A DNA stretch of 64,000 nt from Nocardia gamkensis NBRC 108242 (GCF_001612985.1 NZ_BDBM01000006.1:62001-126000); one strand, 5' to 3'; counted from the stretch's first letter, positions 1-8,715 are shown. The notes: generated from the letters alone by a model not told the origin. A program made the numbers and translations.

Positions 1-924
1 GCGCTCGGGGACGGCGCGCTGATGAAGACCTGGGCGATGCGCGGCACCCTGCACGCGCTCACTCCTGATCTGGCCGCCGCCTGCCTTGCGCTCATCGGCT
101 CGGCACGCACCTGGGAGAAGCCCGCCTGGCAGAAGAACTTCGGCGCCTCGCCCGCGGAGGTGGCGGCGCTGGCCGAGGCGGTCGCCGAGGTGCTCGACGG
201 CGCGGTGCTGACCCGCGAGGAACTGGTCGAGGCGCTGGTGTCCGAGCCGGGCTTCCACCGGCTCGGCGAGGAATTGCGCTCCGGCTGGGGCGCGCTGCTC
301 AAACCCCTGGCCTGGCAAGGGGTGCTCTGCCACGGTCCGTCGCGGGGCGCCAAGGTGACCTTCGCCCGTCCCGCCCAGCTGGTGCGCGACTGGCCCGGCC
401 TGCCCGAGCCGGATGCCGCGGCGCCCGCGGCGATCCTGGGTTATCTCGGCGCCTACGGCCCGGCGACGCCGGAGACCTTCGACGCCTGGCTCAGCCGCAA
501 CAGTCTGCGCAAATCCACGGTGCGGCGCTGGTTCGCCGAGTTGGGTGACCTGCTCACCGAAGTCGACGTGGAGGGCCGCCGCGGCTTCCTCCCGACCGAT
601 CAGGTCGACGCGCTGGCCGCCGCCGCGCCGAGCGCGACGGTGCACCTGCTCGGCGCCTTCGACCAGTACGTGCTGGGACCGGGCACCGGTGACACCGTCG
701 CGCTGCCCGCCGCCCATCGTGCGAAGGTGAGCCGGACCGCGGGCTGGATCTCACCGATCGTCGTGGTGGGCGGACGTATCGCGGGCACTTGGGAACTCAC
801 CGAGGACGCCGTCGAGATCACCATGTTCGACGATGCGCCGTTGCCGAAGCGGGGGCTGGACGCCGCTGTCGCGCACGTGGCGCTGACCGCAGGGCGCGAA
901 AGCCTTACGGTGCGGGCCGGGTAG
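1..924 (+). CDS. Winged-helix DNA-binding domain protein (HTH_42/AlkZ-like), 5' truncated
   Basis: The reading frame is open at the window edge, and the first in-frame ATG at base 22 falls inside the conserved family segment W-A-M-R-G-T-L-H. The gene therefore starts upstream and the first 60 or so residues are missing. The family (PF06224, winged-helix DNA-binding) includes AlkZ/YcaQ-type DNA glycosylases and many shorter actinobacterial proteins of unknown role. Visible here are W-A-M-R-G-T-L-H near the start, the winged-helix core and the late segment L-L-G-A-F-D-Q-Y-V-L-G. A role in DNA repair or binding is family-level inference; glycosylase activity cannot be claimed without the N-terminus. 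Confidence 0.8.
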   Translation, partial: ALGDGALMKTWAMRGTLHALTPDLAAACLALIGSARTWEKPAWQKNFGASPAEVAALAEAVAEVLDGAVLTREELVEALVSEPGFHRLGEELRSGWGALLKPLAWQGVLCHGPSRGAKVTFARPAQLVRDWPGLPEPDAAAPAAILGYLGAYGPATPETFDAWLSRNSLRKSTVRRWFAELGDLLTEVDVEGRRGFLPTDQVDALAAAAPSATVHLLGAFDQYVLGPGTGDTVALPAAHRAKVSRTAGWISPIVVVGGRIAGTWELTEDAVEITMFDDAPLPKRGLDAAVAHVALTAGRESLTVRAG

Positions 925-1179
925 CGATGCAGCGGGGGCCACATAGATCTTCGTCGCGCCCCAGTTGATGCCGGACCGGCTGAGCGACGTGGACCGTGGC
1001 GGCGAACGCGTGAGCTGTCCGGTCCGCCGGTCCGCGGCGGGGATTCCTGGCTGGAGCAGCACTCGTCGCCGATGGCCGTGGTGCGGCCGCTGCTCATCAC
1101 CGCGGAATTCCTGCCGCTCGCGGACCGCCGATTCCAGCGCCTCAGCCGCTGAGCCGTCGCCTCACGTAGACCCGGCGGA
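925..1179. other. Intergenic region between convergent genes, no gene assigned
   Basis: This 255-base gap separates the winged-helix gene from the convergent MFS gene. A plus-strand frame ending in a stop near 1150 reads plausibly like a protein C-terminus ([11 protein letters not shown]) but has no credible start or Shine-Dalgarno sequence. I see no tRNA and no clear terminator hairpin. Confidence 0.4.
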
Positions 1180-2610
1180 TCAGGCGACGGCCGACTCGGT
1201 GGCCGATTCCGGCTGCACGGCGGCGGGTTTCGGCATGCGGGCGGCTACGCCGACCACACCGGCGAGGACCGCGACCGCGGCCGTCACGTACCACCCGCGC
1301 CGGAACGCCTCCAGTGTCGCTTCCGGATCGGCGGGTGAGCCGAGCACCGCGACCAGCACCGCGACCCCGACCGCGAGACCGATCTGGCGCGCCATGCTCA
1401 ACACGGCCGACCCGGTGGCGAACCGCTGTGGCGGCAGTCCGCTGGTGCCGGCCGCGAAGGCGGTCGGCAGGGTCAGGCCGACACCGACGCCGCTGACCAC
1501 CATGCCGCCGAGCAAGCCGCCGACGTAGTCCGGCGTCAAGGTGATCGCCCGCGCCCACCACAGCATGCCCGCGCCGAAGATGATCCCGCCCGCCGCGATG
1601 ACCGGCCCGGCGCCGATCCGCCCGATCAGCCGCCCCGCCAGGATCGCGATCACCGGCACCATCAGCGGGCCGGGCGCGACGGCCAGACCGGTGCGTATCG
1701 CCGACCAGCCCCACACGTTCTGCGCCCACAGCACCACCGACAGCAGCATCGCGCCGAAGGCGACGTTGAAGAAGACGGCGTTGCCGGTCATCCAGGCGAA
1801 GTTGGGCGCGCGCAGCAGTGCCGGATCCACCACCGGGCTGTGGTGCCGGGCCGAGGAGACCACGAACGCCACCGTCAACAGCGCCGCCACGGCGAACGCG
1901 GCCAGCACGCCCGCCGACGACCACCCCCAGTCCGTACCCTTCACCAGTCCGAGCACCAGCCCGGCGATCGCGCCGACCAACAGCGCCGCGCCGAACAGGT
2001 CGGGCATCCGCCCGCCGTCGCCTTCGGGATCGGGCAGCATCCGCACGCCGAGGACCACCGCGATCAAGCCGAACGGCACGTTGACCAGAAACACCCAGCG
2101 CCAGCCGAATTCGACGAGCAGCCCGCCCAGTACCGGGCCGAGCGCCGCGCCGAGGCCGCCGAAGGCGACCCACAGCCGCACCGCCGCGGCGCGGCGCTGC
2201 GGCGGCGCGGCCGCGAGCACCAAGCCGAGCGAGGCGGGCGTCAGCAGCGCCCCGCCGACGGCCTGCAGGACGCGGAACCCCACCAGCGACCCGACGTCCC
2301 AGGCGGTCGCGCACAGTGCCGACCCGGCGACGAATATCACCAACCCCAGCAGGAAGGTGGTTCGAATGCTGCGGCGGTCGCCGAGTCGTCCTGCCGGGAC
2401 CAGCAGTGCGGCGAACACGATCGCATAGGCGTTGAGCACCCAGGACAGCCCGGAGATCCGCGCTCCGCCGAGATCGGCGGACATGTCCGGAAGGGCGACG
2501 TTGACGATGAACAGATCCAGGCTCGACAGCAGTACGCCGATCGAGACGACGGCGAGCACGGCCCGGAAGTCGGCGGCGGCCCGGTTCGGCGTCGCGGCAG
2601 GGGACGGCAT
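1180..2610 (-). CDS. MFS drug/metabolite exporter, DHA2 (14-TM) family
   Basis: The 476-residue protein is hydrophobic throughout, with about 14 membrane segments. TM1 carries the DHA2 pattern L-D-x-F-I-V-N-V-A-L-P at residues 31-41. The loop after TM2 has G-R-L-G-D-R-R-S-I-R at 74-83, the MFS motif A. Such proteins export drugs or metabolites by proton antiport at the inner membrane. The ATG follows a GGAGAAG ribosome binding site. It lies 13 bases after the stop of the thioesterase-like gene on the same strand, so both are probably one transcript controlled by the divergent HxlR regulator. The substrate cannot be read from the sequence. Confidence 0.9.
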   Translation of the reverse strand: MPSPAATPNRAAADFRAVLAVVSIGVLLSSLDLFIVNVALPDMSADLGGARISGLSWVLNAYAIVFAALLVPAGRLGDRRSIRTTFLLGLVIFVAGSALCATAWDVGSLVGFRVLQAVGGALLTPASLGLVLAAAPPQRRAAAVRLWVAFGGLGAALGPVLGGLLVEFGWRWVFLVNVPFGLIAVVLGVRMLPDPEGDGGRMPDLFGAALLVGAIAGLVLGLVKGTDWGWSSAGVLAAFAVAALLTVAFVVSSARHHSPVVDPALLRAPNFAWMTGNAVFFNVAFGAMLLSVVLWAQNVWGWSAIRTGLAVAPGPLMVPVIAILAGRLIGRIGAGPVIAAGGIIFGAGMLWWARAITLTPDYVGGLLGGMVVSGVGVGLTLPTAFAAGTSGLPPQRFATGSAVLSMARQIGLAVGVAVLVAVLGSPADPEATLEAFRRGWYVTAAVAVLAGVVGVAARMPKPAAVQPESATESAVA

Positions 2611-2623
2611 GATCTTCTCCGTT

Positions 2624-3424
2624 TCAGCCGAGCACGCGGCGGGTCTGGCGGGCAGAGGCGAGCAGCAGGCCGCTCCGGTCCCAGATCGAGGTGTCGTCTA
2701 CCGACCAACCGCCGCCGGTAGAGGCGTTCACCGTGCGAACCAGCACCGGCAGGCCACCGGTGGGCGCGTCGTGCACGTGCATCGACAGCGCCACCGTGGG
2801 GATCGCGACGGGCGCGCGCAGCATGGGAAAAATGGCGGGCGGCAGAGCGTCGGCGAGGATCGCGAGGGCCGCCGCGTCCGCGGGCAGATCGGGGCGGAGT
2901 GCGATCCAGGCGCACATCATCGGTTCGTCCGCGCCGGTGAGCGGCAGCGGTCCCGCCGCGGGACGGATATCGAAGTGGGCGCCCGCGGGCACGAGTTCGG
3001 GCGGGAGGGCGAACCGCGCGCAGGAATCGACATCGGGCACCCGCGGTGCCGGTGCGCCCGTGTACTTCGCGATGCCCGATTCCACGGTGCGACCGAGCGT
3101 GACGGACGCCGCCGCGACCGGGTTGCCATCCTGCTCGGCGTGCACGTCCAGCACTACGGTGCTGCGACCGACCGTGTGCTCGGCCGCGCGAAAGGTCAGT
3201 ACATCCTCGGTGGGGCGGCCCAGGAACCGCAGGTCCACGGCCCGCACCGGCAAAGGTTCGGCAGCCGCCGCGCGAGCCACCTCGATGAGCAGAGCCGCGA
3301 TCACGCCGCCGTGCGGTCCGGTCCATCCCCGCCAGGACCGGTCGACCCGCGCCTGCCACCGGCCCGCGCCGGTGTCGGTGAGCGCGAACTCCCCGGCGAG
3401 CGTCCGCGTAGTGAGTTGCTTCAT
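2624..3424 (-). CDS. Acyl-CoA thioesterase-like protein (double hot-dog fold)
   Basis: This 266-residue protein has the layout of TesB-like thioesterases of the 4HBT_3 type: an N-terminal hot-dog with W-x-G-P-H-G-G at residues 34-40, then a second hot-dog ending in S-I-W-D-R-S-G-L-L-L-A-S-A-R-Q. Family members hydrolyse acyl-CoA esters; the specific acyl group is unknown. The frame stays open far upstream, but the start at 3424 fits best: it precedes the first conserved residues and sits beside the promoter region shared with the divergent HxlR gene. The start codon lies inside one of two direct repeats, consistent with repression by that regulator. It probably forms an operon with the MFS gene. 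Confidence 0.8.
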   Translation of the reverse strand: MKQLTTRTLAGEFALTDTGAGRWQARVDRSWRGWTGPHGGVIAALLIEVARAAAAEPLPVRAVDLRFLGRPTEDVLTFRAAEHTVGRSTVVLDVHAEQDGNPVAAASVTLGRTVESGIAKYTGAPAPRVPDVDSCARFALPPELVPAGAHFDIRPAAGPLPLTGADEPMMCAWIALRPDLPADAAALAILADALPPAIFPMLRAPVAIPTVALSMHVHDAPTGGLPVLVRTVNASTGGGWSVDDTSIWDRSGLLLASARQTRRVLG

Positions 3425-3461
3425 GCAACGCACATTAGGATAGTGAGTTCTGTCAAGCAAC
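3409..3461. promoter_or_regulatory. Two 21-bp direct repeats, candidate HxlR operator
   Basis: Repeats at 3409-3429 and 3441-3461 both begin TAGTGAGTT and end GCAAC; 17 of 21 positions agree. Their starts are 32 bases apart, about three helical turns, so both face the same side of the DNA. The first covers the thioesterase start codon and the second lies just upstream of the HxlR start. HxlR-family regulators often bind tandem repeats in their own promoter region. A weak plus-strand promoter (TTGCTT, 17 bases, GATAGT) overlaps the repeats. Confidence 0.6.
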
Positions 3462-3478
3462 TGACTATGCTGACGGAT

Positions 3479-3949
3479 ATGCGCAGGACGAGCTTCGAGG
3501 ACATGAACTGCTCGCTGGCCCAGTGCCTCGAGGTGGTGGGGGAATGGTGGACGCTGCTGATCGTGCGCGACGCCCTGTTCGGCGTGACGCGCTTCGACGA
3601 CTTCCACGCCCGGCTCGGCATCGCCCGCAATGTCCTCACCCAGCGTCTCGAGCATCTGATGGAGCACGGCGTGCTGACCAGAGAGCCCTATCAGGACAAT
3701 CCGGTTCGCTACGACTACCGGCTCACCACGAAAGGCCGCTCGCTGTGGCTGGTCGTCACCGCGATGCGGCAGTGGGGTGACGAATGGGCCGCGCCGGACG
3801 GCCCGCCGGTGCAGACGACGCACGTCCCGTGCGGGAACGTCGCGACTGTCGAGCCGGTGTGCTCGGAGTGCGGTGAGCGCATCGCGCCGCGCGACCTGCG
3901 TCCCGTTCTCGGCCCGGGCGCCAAGGACGCTTCTCTCATTCCCGGGTGA
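3479..3949 (+). CDS. HxlR-family winged-helix transcriptional regulator
   Basis: The protein is 156 residues from ATG 3479; an in-frame ATG at 3467 would add four. It opens with C-S-L-A-Q-C-L-E-V-V-G-E-W-W-T-L-L-I-V-R, the typical HxlR start with an N-terminal cysteine and a helix before the winged helix. R-F-D-D-F (38-42), G-I-A-R-N-V-L-T-Q-R-L (48-58) and R-Y-D-Y-R-L-T (78-84) complete the domain. The C-terminal third adds a cysteine pair (C-S-E-C-G) that looks like a small metal-binding extension found in some members. It is divergent from the thioesterase/MFS pair, its probable targets. Confidence 0.9.
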   Translation: MRRTSFEDMNCSLAQCLEVVGEWWTLLIVRDALFGVTRFDDFHARLGIARNVLTQRLEHLMEHGVLTREPYQDNPVRYDYRLTTKGRSLWLVVTAMRQWGDEWAAPDGPPVQTTHVPCGNVATVEPVCSECGERIAPRDLRPVLGPGAKDASLIPG

Positions 3950-4001
3950 GGCGGGCGCTGCCCATTCCGCGTTCGCCGTCGCGCGGCGATAGGCTGCGGC
4001 G

Positions 4002-4415
4002 GTGGCGGACGGGCGAGTGCGGCAGTTGATCGACACGGTGGCATGGGTGCGCATCGAGGACGGACGGATCCTGTGTGCCAGACCGCGCGGCAAGGACGTC
4101 TTCTACATCCCGGGCGGCAAGCGCGAAGGCGCCGAGACCGATCTGCAGACGCTGCTGCGCGAGATCGAGGAAGAACTCACCGTCGCGCTGCTGCCGGAGA
4201 CCGCCGCCCACGTCGGCATCTATGAGGCGCCGCACGGTCCGGCGGACGGGGCGGTGGTGCGGATGAGTTGCTACACCGCGGAGTACCGCGGAACGCTCGC
4301 AGCGAGCAGCGAGATCGAAGAGGTCGCGTGGTTCTCCTATGCCGACCGCGCCCTCGTCCCTCCGGTCGACCAGATGCTGTTCGACGATCTGGTGCACGCG
4401 GGCCTGCTACGGTGA
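4002..4415 (+). CDS. NUDIX hydrolase
   Basis: This 137-residue protein has a complete Nudix box: G39, E45 and R-E-I-E-E-E at 53-58, matching G-x5-E-x7-R-E-U-x-E-E. The box binds the divalent metal used to cleave a nucleoside diphosphate linked to another group. The length fits a single-domain Nudix enzyme with no specificity add-on, so the substrate cannot be named. The start is GTG. The stop overlaps a possible GTG start of the next gene (4412), so the two may be translationally coupled. Confidence 0.9.
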   Translation: MADGRVRQLIDTVAWVRIEDGRILCARPRGKDVFYIPGGKREGAETDLQTLLREIEEELTVALLPETAAHVGIYEAPHGPADGAVVRMSCYTAEYRGTLAASSEIEEVAWFSYADRALVPPVDQMLFDDLVHAGLLR

Positions 4416-4447
4416 ATCGCGGGCCGAACAGCGCTACCGTCGGCGGT

Positions 4448-4945
4448 ATGTCGTGGTTCCGGGCACTCCTGCGTTACGCCGCCTACGCGCTGTGGGCGCT
4501 CCCGCTGGCGGTGCGGCGAATTCCGACCCGGCTGCGCGTGCCGCGGCGACTGCTCGGTGAATCCGTTCTGCCGCACAAATTCTCCGTCACCCGGTCGGTC
4601 TCGCATTCCGTGCTCAGTGGCGCGGTCGGCCTGACGGCCTGGTTTCTGGCCTTCCTGGCGATCGTCGCCGCGTTCCGCGGGGTCCTGTTTCCGGTCGTCG
4701 CGAGCGACAATCTCGAAGGATCCTGGGGCGGTCCCAGTTCGGCGGGTGCGTGGGCGGTGCACGCGGCGCTCGGTGTCGGGCTGCTGCCGGTCTGGCTGCT
4801 GGTCCTCGCCGGGCTGGGGGCGTTCCAATTGCGGCTCACCCGCGGCCTGCTCGGCCGGAACGGGCCGTGGTGGCCTGCTCCGGCCGCGGTAGTGCTGGCC
4901 GCGGGTGGCGCGCGGCTTTTCGTGGCCTGGCTGCGGCAGGTGTGA
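4448..4945 (+). CDS. Hypothetical membrane protein, about three TM segments
   Basis: I do not recognise this family. From ATG 4448 it is 165 residues with a basic amphipathic N-terminus and three hydrophobic stretches (about residues 58-80, 98-122 and 140-160), so it is probably an inner-membrane protein. An in-frame GTG at 4412 overlaps the NUDIX stop as GTGA and would add 12 residues; neither start has a strong ribosome binding site. It most likely shares a transcript with the NUDIX gene. No catalytic motif is visible. Confidence 0.65.
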   Translation: MSWFRALLRYAAYALWALPLAVRRIPTRLRVPRRLLGESVLPHKFSVTRSVSHSVLSGAVGLTAWFLAFLAIVAAFRGVLFPVVASDNLEGSWGGPSSAGAWAVHAALGVGLLPVWLLVLAGLGAFQLRLTRGLLGRNGPWWPAPAAVVLAAGGARLFVAWLRQV

Positions 4946-4972
4946 GGGTTCACAGGCGCAGCCGCCGCGCCC

Positions 4973-5602
4973 TCAGGTGGTGGCGTGTGCGCGTTGTGCC
5001 CGCTGGATGAGGTGTTCGACGAGGGTGAGCAGGACGTCCTTGCACGACCCTCGGTCGCGCGCGTCGCAGAGCATGACGGGGGTGGCCGAGTCGAGGTCGA
5101 GGGCGTCGCGTACTTCGTCGTTGGTGTAGCGCGGTGCGCCGTCGAAGCAGTTGACGCCCACCATGAACGGCAGACCGCGGCGCTCGAAGAAGTCCACGGA
5201 CGCGAAGGAGTTGCCGAGCCTGCGGGTATCGGCCAGGACGACGGCGCCGAGCGCGCCGCGCGCCAGTTCGTCCCACAGGAACCAGAACCGGTCCTGGCCC
5301 GGTGTGCCGAACAGGTAGAGCACCAGGTCGCGGTCGATGGTGAGCCTGCCGAAGTCCAGCGCGACCGTGGTCGTGGACTTCTGCTCGACGCCCGACAGAT
5401 CGTCGATTCCGGTGCTCACCTCGGTGATCAGTTCCTCGGTGCGCAGTGGCGCGACTTCGCTGATCGCCGAGACCATGGTGGTCTTGCCGACGCCGAACCC
5501 GCCGGCGACGAGGATCTTGACCGACGCGGCCAATTGCGGTGTGCCGCTCGGGTCAAAGTTTTCGGATTCCATCCAGTACCGCTCGCAATATGTTGAGGTC
5601 AT
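4973..5602 (-). CDS. cvnD: Conservon GTP-binding protein CvnD
   Basis: This 209-residue small GTPase has a Walker A/G1 motif G-G-F-G-V-G-K-T-T at 34-42, the switch II segment F-G-T-P-G-Q-D-R-F-W-F and the later V-G-V-N-C-F-D in place of N-K-x-D. In actinobacterial conservons CvnA (sensor), CvnB (roadblock), CvnC (DUF742) and CvnD (GTPase) form a membrane-linked complex resembling eukaryotic G-protein signalling. It is the last gene of the four-gene minus-strand operon, and its start overlaps the end of cvnC by 50 bases. An internal ATG ten codons downstream is a possible alternative. No cytochrome P450 (cvnE) follows. Confidence 0.92.
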   Translation of the reverse strand: MTSTYCERYWMESENFDPSGTPQLAASVKILVAGGFGVGKTTMVSAISEVAPLRTEELITEVSTGIDDLSGVEQKSTTTVALDFGRLTIDRDLVLYLFGTPGQDRFWFLWDELARGALGAVVLADTRRLGNSFASVDFFERRGLPFMVGVNCFDGAPRYTNDEVRDALDLDSATPVMLCDARDRGSCKDVLLTLVEHLIQRAQRAHATT

Positions 5603-5927
5603 CGGGTCCGGCCTCCGTCGGAACGGGAGCGCGGAAGATCAGTTGCCCGTCGCCGATCAGATCACCGACGAGGATCTTCGTCACCGCCAGCGGCAAACGC
5701 AACTGTGCGGAGACTTCTGCGACGGTCTGCGAAACCCGGCACAGGCGAAGGATATCGGCGTACTCGGGTTCGCTGCGTCGCAGTGTGGCCGCGGAGGAGT
5801 CCGCGATCACGGTGGTGAGCATATCCAGTTCGGGCCCCGCGCCGCTGGTGCGCCCGCGAGTGACCGCGTAGGGACGCACCAGAGGGCCGGCCGCCTCGTC
5901 GAACCAGGGCTCACGCGGATGGGTCAT
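5553..5927 (-). CDS. cvnC: Conservon DUF742 protein CvnC
   Basis: This 124-residue protein has the DUF742 signature: an N-terminal L-V-R-P-Y-A-V-T-R-G-R-T, then a winged-helix-like core with E-Y-A-D-I-L-R-L-C and L-R-L-P-L-A-V-T-K-I-L-V-G-D-L. DUF742 proteins sit between the roadblock protein and the GTPase in conservons and are thought to help assemble the complex. ATG 5927 starts 9 bases after the cvnB stop. The 3' end overlaps cvnD by 50 bases, implying translational coupling. Confidence 0.9.
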   Translation of the reverse strand: MTHPREPWFDEAAGPLVRPYAVTRGRTSGAGPELDMLTTVIADSSAATLRRSEPEYADILRLCRVSQTVAEVSAQLRLPLAVTKILVGDLIGDGQLIFRAPVPTEAGPDDLNILRAVLDGIRKL

Positions 5928-5935
5928 GGCAGGTC

Positions 5936-6349
5936 TTACTCGACATGTCCGACGAGATCTTGGCGTGCGGTCGTGGACAGATAGCTGCCGACGCGCTGGA
6001 CCGTCAGATTCATCTCGTAGGCCACCATGCCGAGATTGGCCGACTCGGCGGCTTGCAGTGCCAGACAGGCGTTGTCGCCCGCGGAGGTCACGAACAGCAC
6101 CGCGCGGTCGAGTTCGATGACCGCCTGGCGGACGCCGCCGCCGTCGAACCGGTTGCCCGCGCTGCGCGCCAGCCCGTAGAGCGCCGAGGACATCGCGCCG
6201 AAGTGTTCGGCGTCCTCGCGGTTCATACCGCTGGAGCGGCCGAGTAGCAGCCCGTCGGTGGACAGCACCACCGCGTGGCGCACGCCGGCCAGCCGGTCGA
6301 CGAGATCGTCGAGCAGCCAATTGAGATCACCTGCGGGAGAAGCGGACAC
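5936..6349 (-). CDS. cvnB: Conservon roadblock/LC7 protein CvnB
   Basis: This 137-residue roadblock/LC7 protein opens with L-N-W-L-L-D-D-L-V, followed by G-V-R-H-A-V-V-L-S-T-D-G-L-L-L-G-R-S. Roadblock proteins dimerise and act as regulators of small GTPases, here presumably CvnD. The start is GTG, two bases after the cvnA stop, so it is tightly coupled to the sensor gene. The length is normal for the family and nothing is missing. Confidence 0.92.
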   Translation of the reverse strand: MSASPAGDLNWLLDDLVDRLAGVRHAVVLSTDGLLLGRSSGMNREDAEHFGAMSSALYGLARSAGNRFDGGGVRQAVIELDRAVLFVTSAGDNACLALQAAESANLGMVAYEMNLTVQRVGSYLSTTARQDLVGHVE

Positions 6350-6351
6350 CC

Positions 6352-8715
6352 CTAGCCTTCCTGTTCGTCGGGGATGGTGGCGCGGCGGCCCTGCCTGGTT
6401 CCGTTCTCGATGGCGGACATCAGATCACGGGCCTGCTCGGCGGAGCGGGGAGCCTGCGCGGAGGCGGCTTGCTGCTCCTGGGCCGACTGCGCCAATTGCG
6501 GTGCGAGATTGGTCTGTCGGTGGCGCCGCGGCAACGGCGGGCGACCGTCGGAGCCCGGTTGCGTCGGAGCCTCGGTGTACGGGCGAGGGGCGTAGCGCGG
6601 GGGCGCGGCGGATTCGGCCGGCAGGGTCGCGACCGACGACGACGGGGTCTGCGCGGAATTCGCCGTCTCCGTCGCGATCGCGGGCGTGGTGATGAGCTTG
6701 CGGCGACTGCCGGGATCGGTGAGTTCCGCCGGTGTCTGCGGCATGCCCGAATCGGCCGCGATGAGGGCGGACGGAATGAGCACGATGGCCCTGATGCCGC
6801 CGTAATCGGAGTCCGACAGCCGCACCGCGATACCGTGGCGCGCCGCCAGTTGCGCGACCACGAACAATCCCAACCGGGAGTCGGCCGACAGGGCCGCCAC
6901 GCCGAAATCCGGTGGATTGCGCAGTGTCTCGTTCAACCTGGCCAGGTCGGCTTCGGACATGCCCATGCCCTGGTCACCGATTTCGACCACGACACCTTTG
7001 CCGACCACGTTGCCGGTCACCTCGACACGCGACTGCGGCGGCGAGAAGGAGGTGGCGTTGTCCACCAGTTCGGCGAGCAGGTGGATGAGGTCGGCGACCA
7101 CCGCGCCGAGCACGTGGACTTCGGGCAGCCGGGTCACCCGCACCCGGGCGTAGTCGAGGGTCTCACCGACGGCGCTGCGCACCAGGTCCACCAGCGGGAC
7201 CGGGTTGCGCCACTGCCTGCCCGGCTTGCCGCCGCCGAGGATGGTGAGGTTCTCGGCGTTGCGCCGCTCCCGGGTCGCGAGGTGGTCGAGACGGAACAGG
7301 GTGTCGAGCAGGACCGGGTCTTCCTGTCGCTGCTCGGCTTCGTCGAGTATCTCCAGCTGCCGATGCACCACGATCTGGCTGCGGTGCGCGATGTTCAGGA
7401 ACACCGCCTTCACGCCCTCGCGGGTACGAGCCTCGGCCACCGCCGCGGAGACGGCAGCGGAATGGGCGTGCTGGAACGCCTTGGCCACTTGGCCGATCTC
7501 GTCGCTGCCGTAGTCCAGGTTCGGGGACTCCGCGGCGGGATCGACGGCTTCGCCGTCGCGCAACCTGCGCATCATGTCGGGCAGCCGCTCGTCGGCCAGC
7601 GCGAGCGTTTCTCCCCGCAACCGCTTCAGCCTGCGAATGACACGGTTGGCCAAGGCGACCGCGATGACGAGCACCAGAACACCGATCACGAGCATGCCGC
7701 CACCCGTCACGGCGGATCGGGTCGCCGCCGCGGCGGCCTTGTCTTCGGCGGCCGCCTGGACATCCCGGTTGTACACCGACCAGGCGTCCAGCAACCCGCG
7801 GTTGACCTCGGCTGCCGCGCGGTGCCATTCGTCGGCGCTCAGCGGAAGCGGAGGCAGGCTCGATTGCCGTATGCCGGTGCTCGCGCTCGCCGCAGGGGGC
7901 GATGTGGTGGCGGAAGCCGCCGCGGCGCTGACGCGCTGGATGATGGCATTCTCCATCGCGGTCAGCTGTTGCCACGCCGTGCCGGTGGACAGCGCCTGAA
8001 GGCGGGCTTTGATCGGGCCGTCCAATTCGGTGATGAGCATGGCGATCTCGGCGTGGTAGAAGCCGGTCTGGCGGGTGTACTCATCGAGCGGGATGGGCGG
8101 GGGAGTGGCGCCGTGGACGTAGACCGCGCCGAGGGCGTTGCTGCGCGACATCGCCTCGCTCACGTAGAACAAGCGGATGCCCGCCACGGTGCCCACAGCG
8201 ATATCGCTCTCCGGCGCGGTCCGCACGGTGGACTGCGCGCCCGCGGAGATCGGATCGAGCAACCGGTTGTAGAACGTGTACGCGTCCGGAATCGGCAGTG
8301 CGCCCGCGTCGGCGGCGGAGCGCACCGTCGTCAGGCTCTGCGTCAGCATGACGAGGTCGGCGTCCTTCTCGGTGATCTTCGTGTCGTCGACGTCGCGCAG
8401 GTTCGCGGAGGTCGCGAGCAGGTTTCGCACCGACGCGTCCACGCGCATGCGCGCGGGGCCGAGCGCGGAGGTGAGAGTGTCGTCGCCGGACAGCTGGGCG
8501 AGGGTGAGGTAGCGTTCCTGCTCGATCGCGTCCATGACCTCGCTGGTCACCGCGATGGCCTTCTGGCTCGCCGCAGCCCAGTCCTTCGCCTTGGTTCCTT
8601 CGGCTACCAGGTAGCCGGCGGCGCCCATGCCTGCCAACAGCAGAGTCAGACTCGGAATGAGCGCGATAGCCAGAATCCGGGTGCGGACCCCGAGCCTCGC
8701 TCTGAACATCGGCAT
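6352..8715 (-). CDS. cvnA: Conservon sensor kinase CvnA (nitrate/nitrite-sensing-type domain)
   Basis: This large membrane sensor has about 787 residues from ATG 8715; a GTG at 8727 and an ATG at 8709 are alternatives. TM1 follows the start and an extracellular NIT-type helical domain spans about residues 45-300. TM2 lies near 340-360, followed by a HAMP-like segment. The kinase part has a weak H-box region (F-L-N-I-A-H-R-S-Q), an N-box V-D-N-A-T-S-F-S-P-P and G-D-Q-G-M-G-M. The C-terminal 150 residues are proline/alanine-rich. CvnA-type kinases are not partnered with a response regulator gene and signal through CvnB-D. It is the first gene of the operon. Confidence 0.92.
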   Translation of the reverse strand: MPMFRARLGVRTRILAIALIPSLTLLLAGMGAAGYLVAEGTKAKDWAAASQKAIAVTSEVMDAIEQERYLTLAQLSGDDTLTSALGPARMRVDASVRNLLATSANLRDVDDTKITEKDADLVMLTQSLTTVRSAADAGALPIPDAYTFYNRLLDPISAGAQSTVRTAPESDIAVGTVAGIRLFYVSEAMSRSNALGAVYVHGATPPPIPLDEYTRQTGFYHAEIAMLITELDGPIKARLQALSTGTAWQQLTAMENAIIQRVSAAAASATTSPPAASASTGIRQSSLPPLPLSADEWHRAAAEVNRGLLDAWSVYNRDVQAAAEDKAAAAATRSAVTGGGMLVIGVLVLVIAVALANRVIRRLKRLRGETLALADERLPDMMRRLRDGEAVDPAAESPNLDYGSDEIGQVAKAFQHAHSAAVSAAVAEARTREGVKAVFLNIAHRSQIVVHRQLEILDEAEQRQEDPVLLDTLFRLDHLATRERRNAENLTILGGGKPGRQWRNPVPLVDLVRSAVGETLDYARVRVTRLPEVHVLGAVVADLIHLLAELVDNATSFSPPQSRVEVTGNVVGKGVVVEIGDQGMGMSEADLARLNETLRNPPDFGVAALSADSRLGLFVVAQLAARHGIAVRLSDSDYGGIRAIVLIPSALIAADSGMPQTPAELTDPGSRRKLITTPAIATETANSAQTPSSSVATLPAESAAPPRYAPRPYTEAPTQPGSDGRPPLPRRHRQTNLAPQLAQSAQEQQAASAQAPRSAEQARDLMSAIENGTRQGRRATIPDEQEG

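Noticed and set aside
1020..1160. Plus-strand frame ending near 1150 that resembles a protein C-terminus
   Set aside because: No start, no ribosome site, no recognisable family; may be a remnant but not supported.
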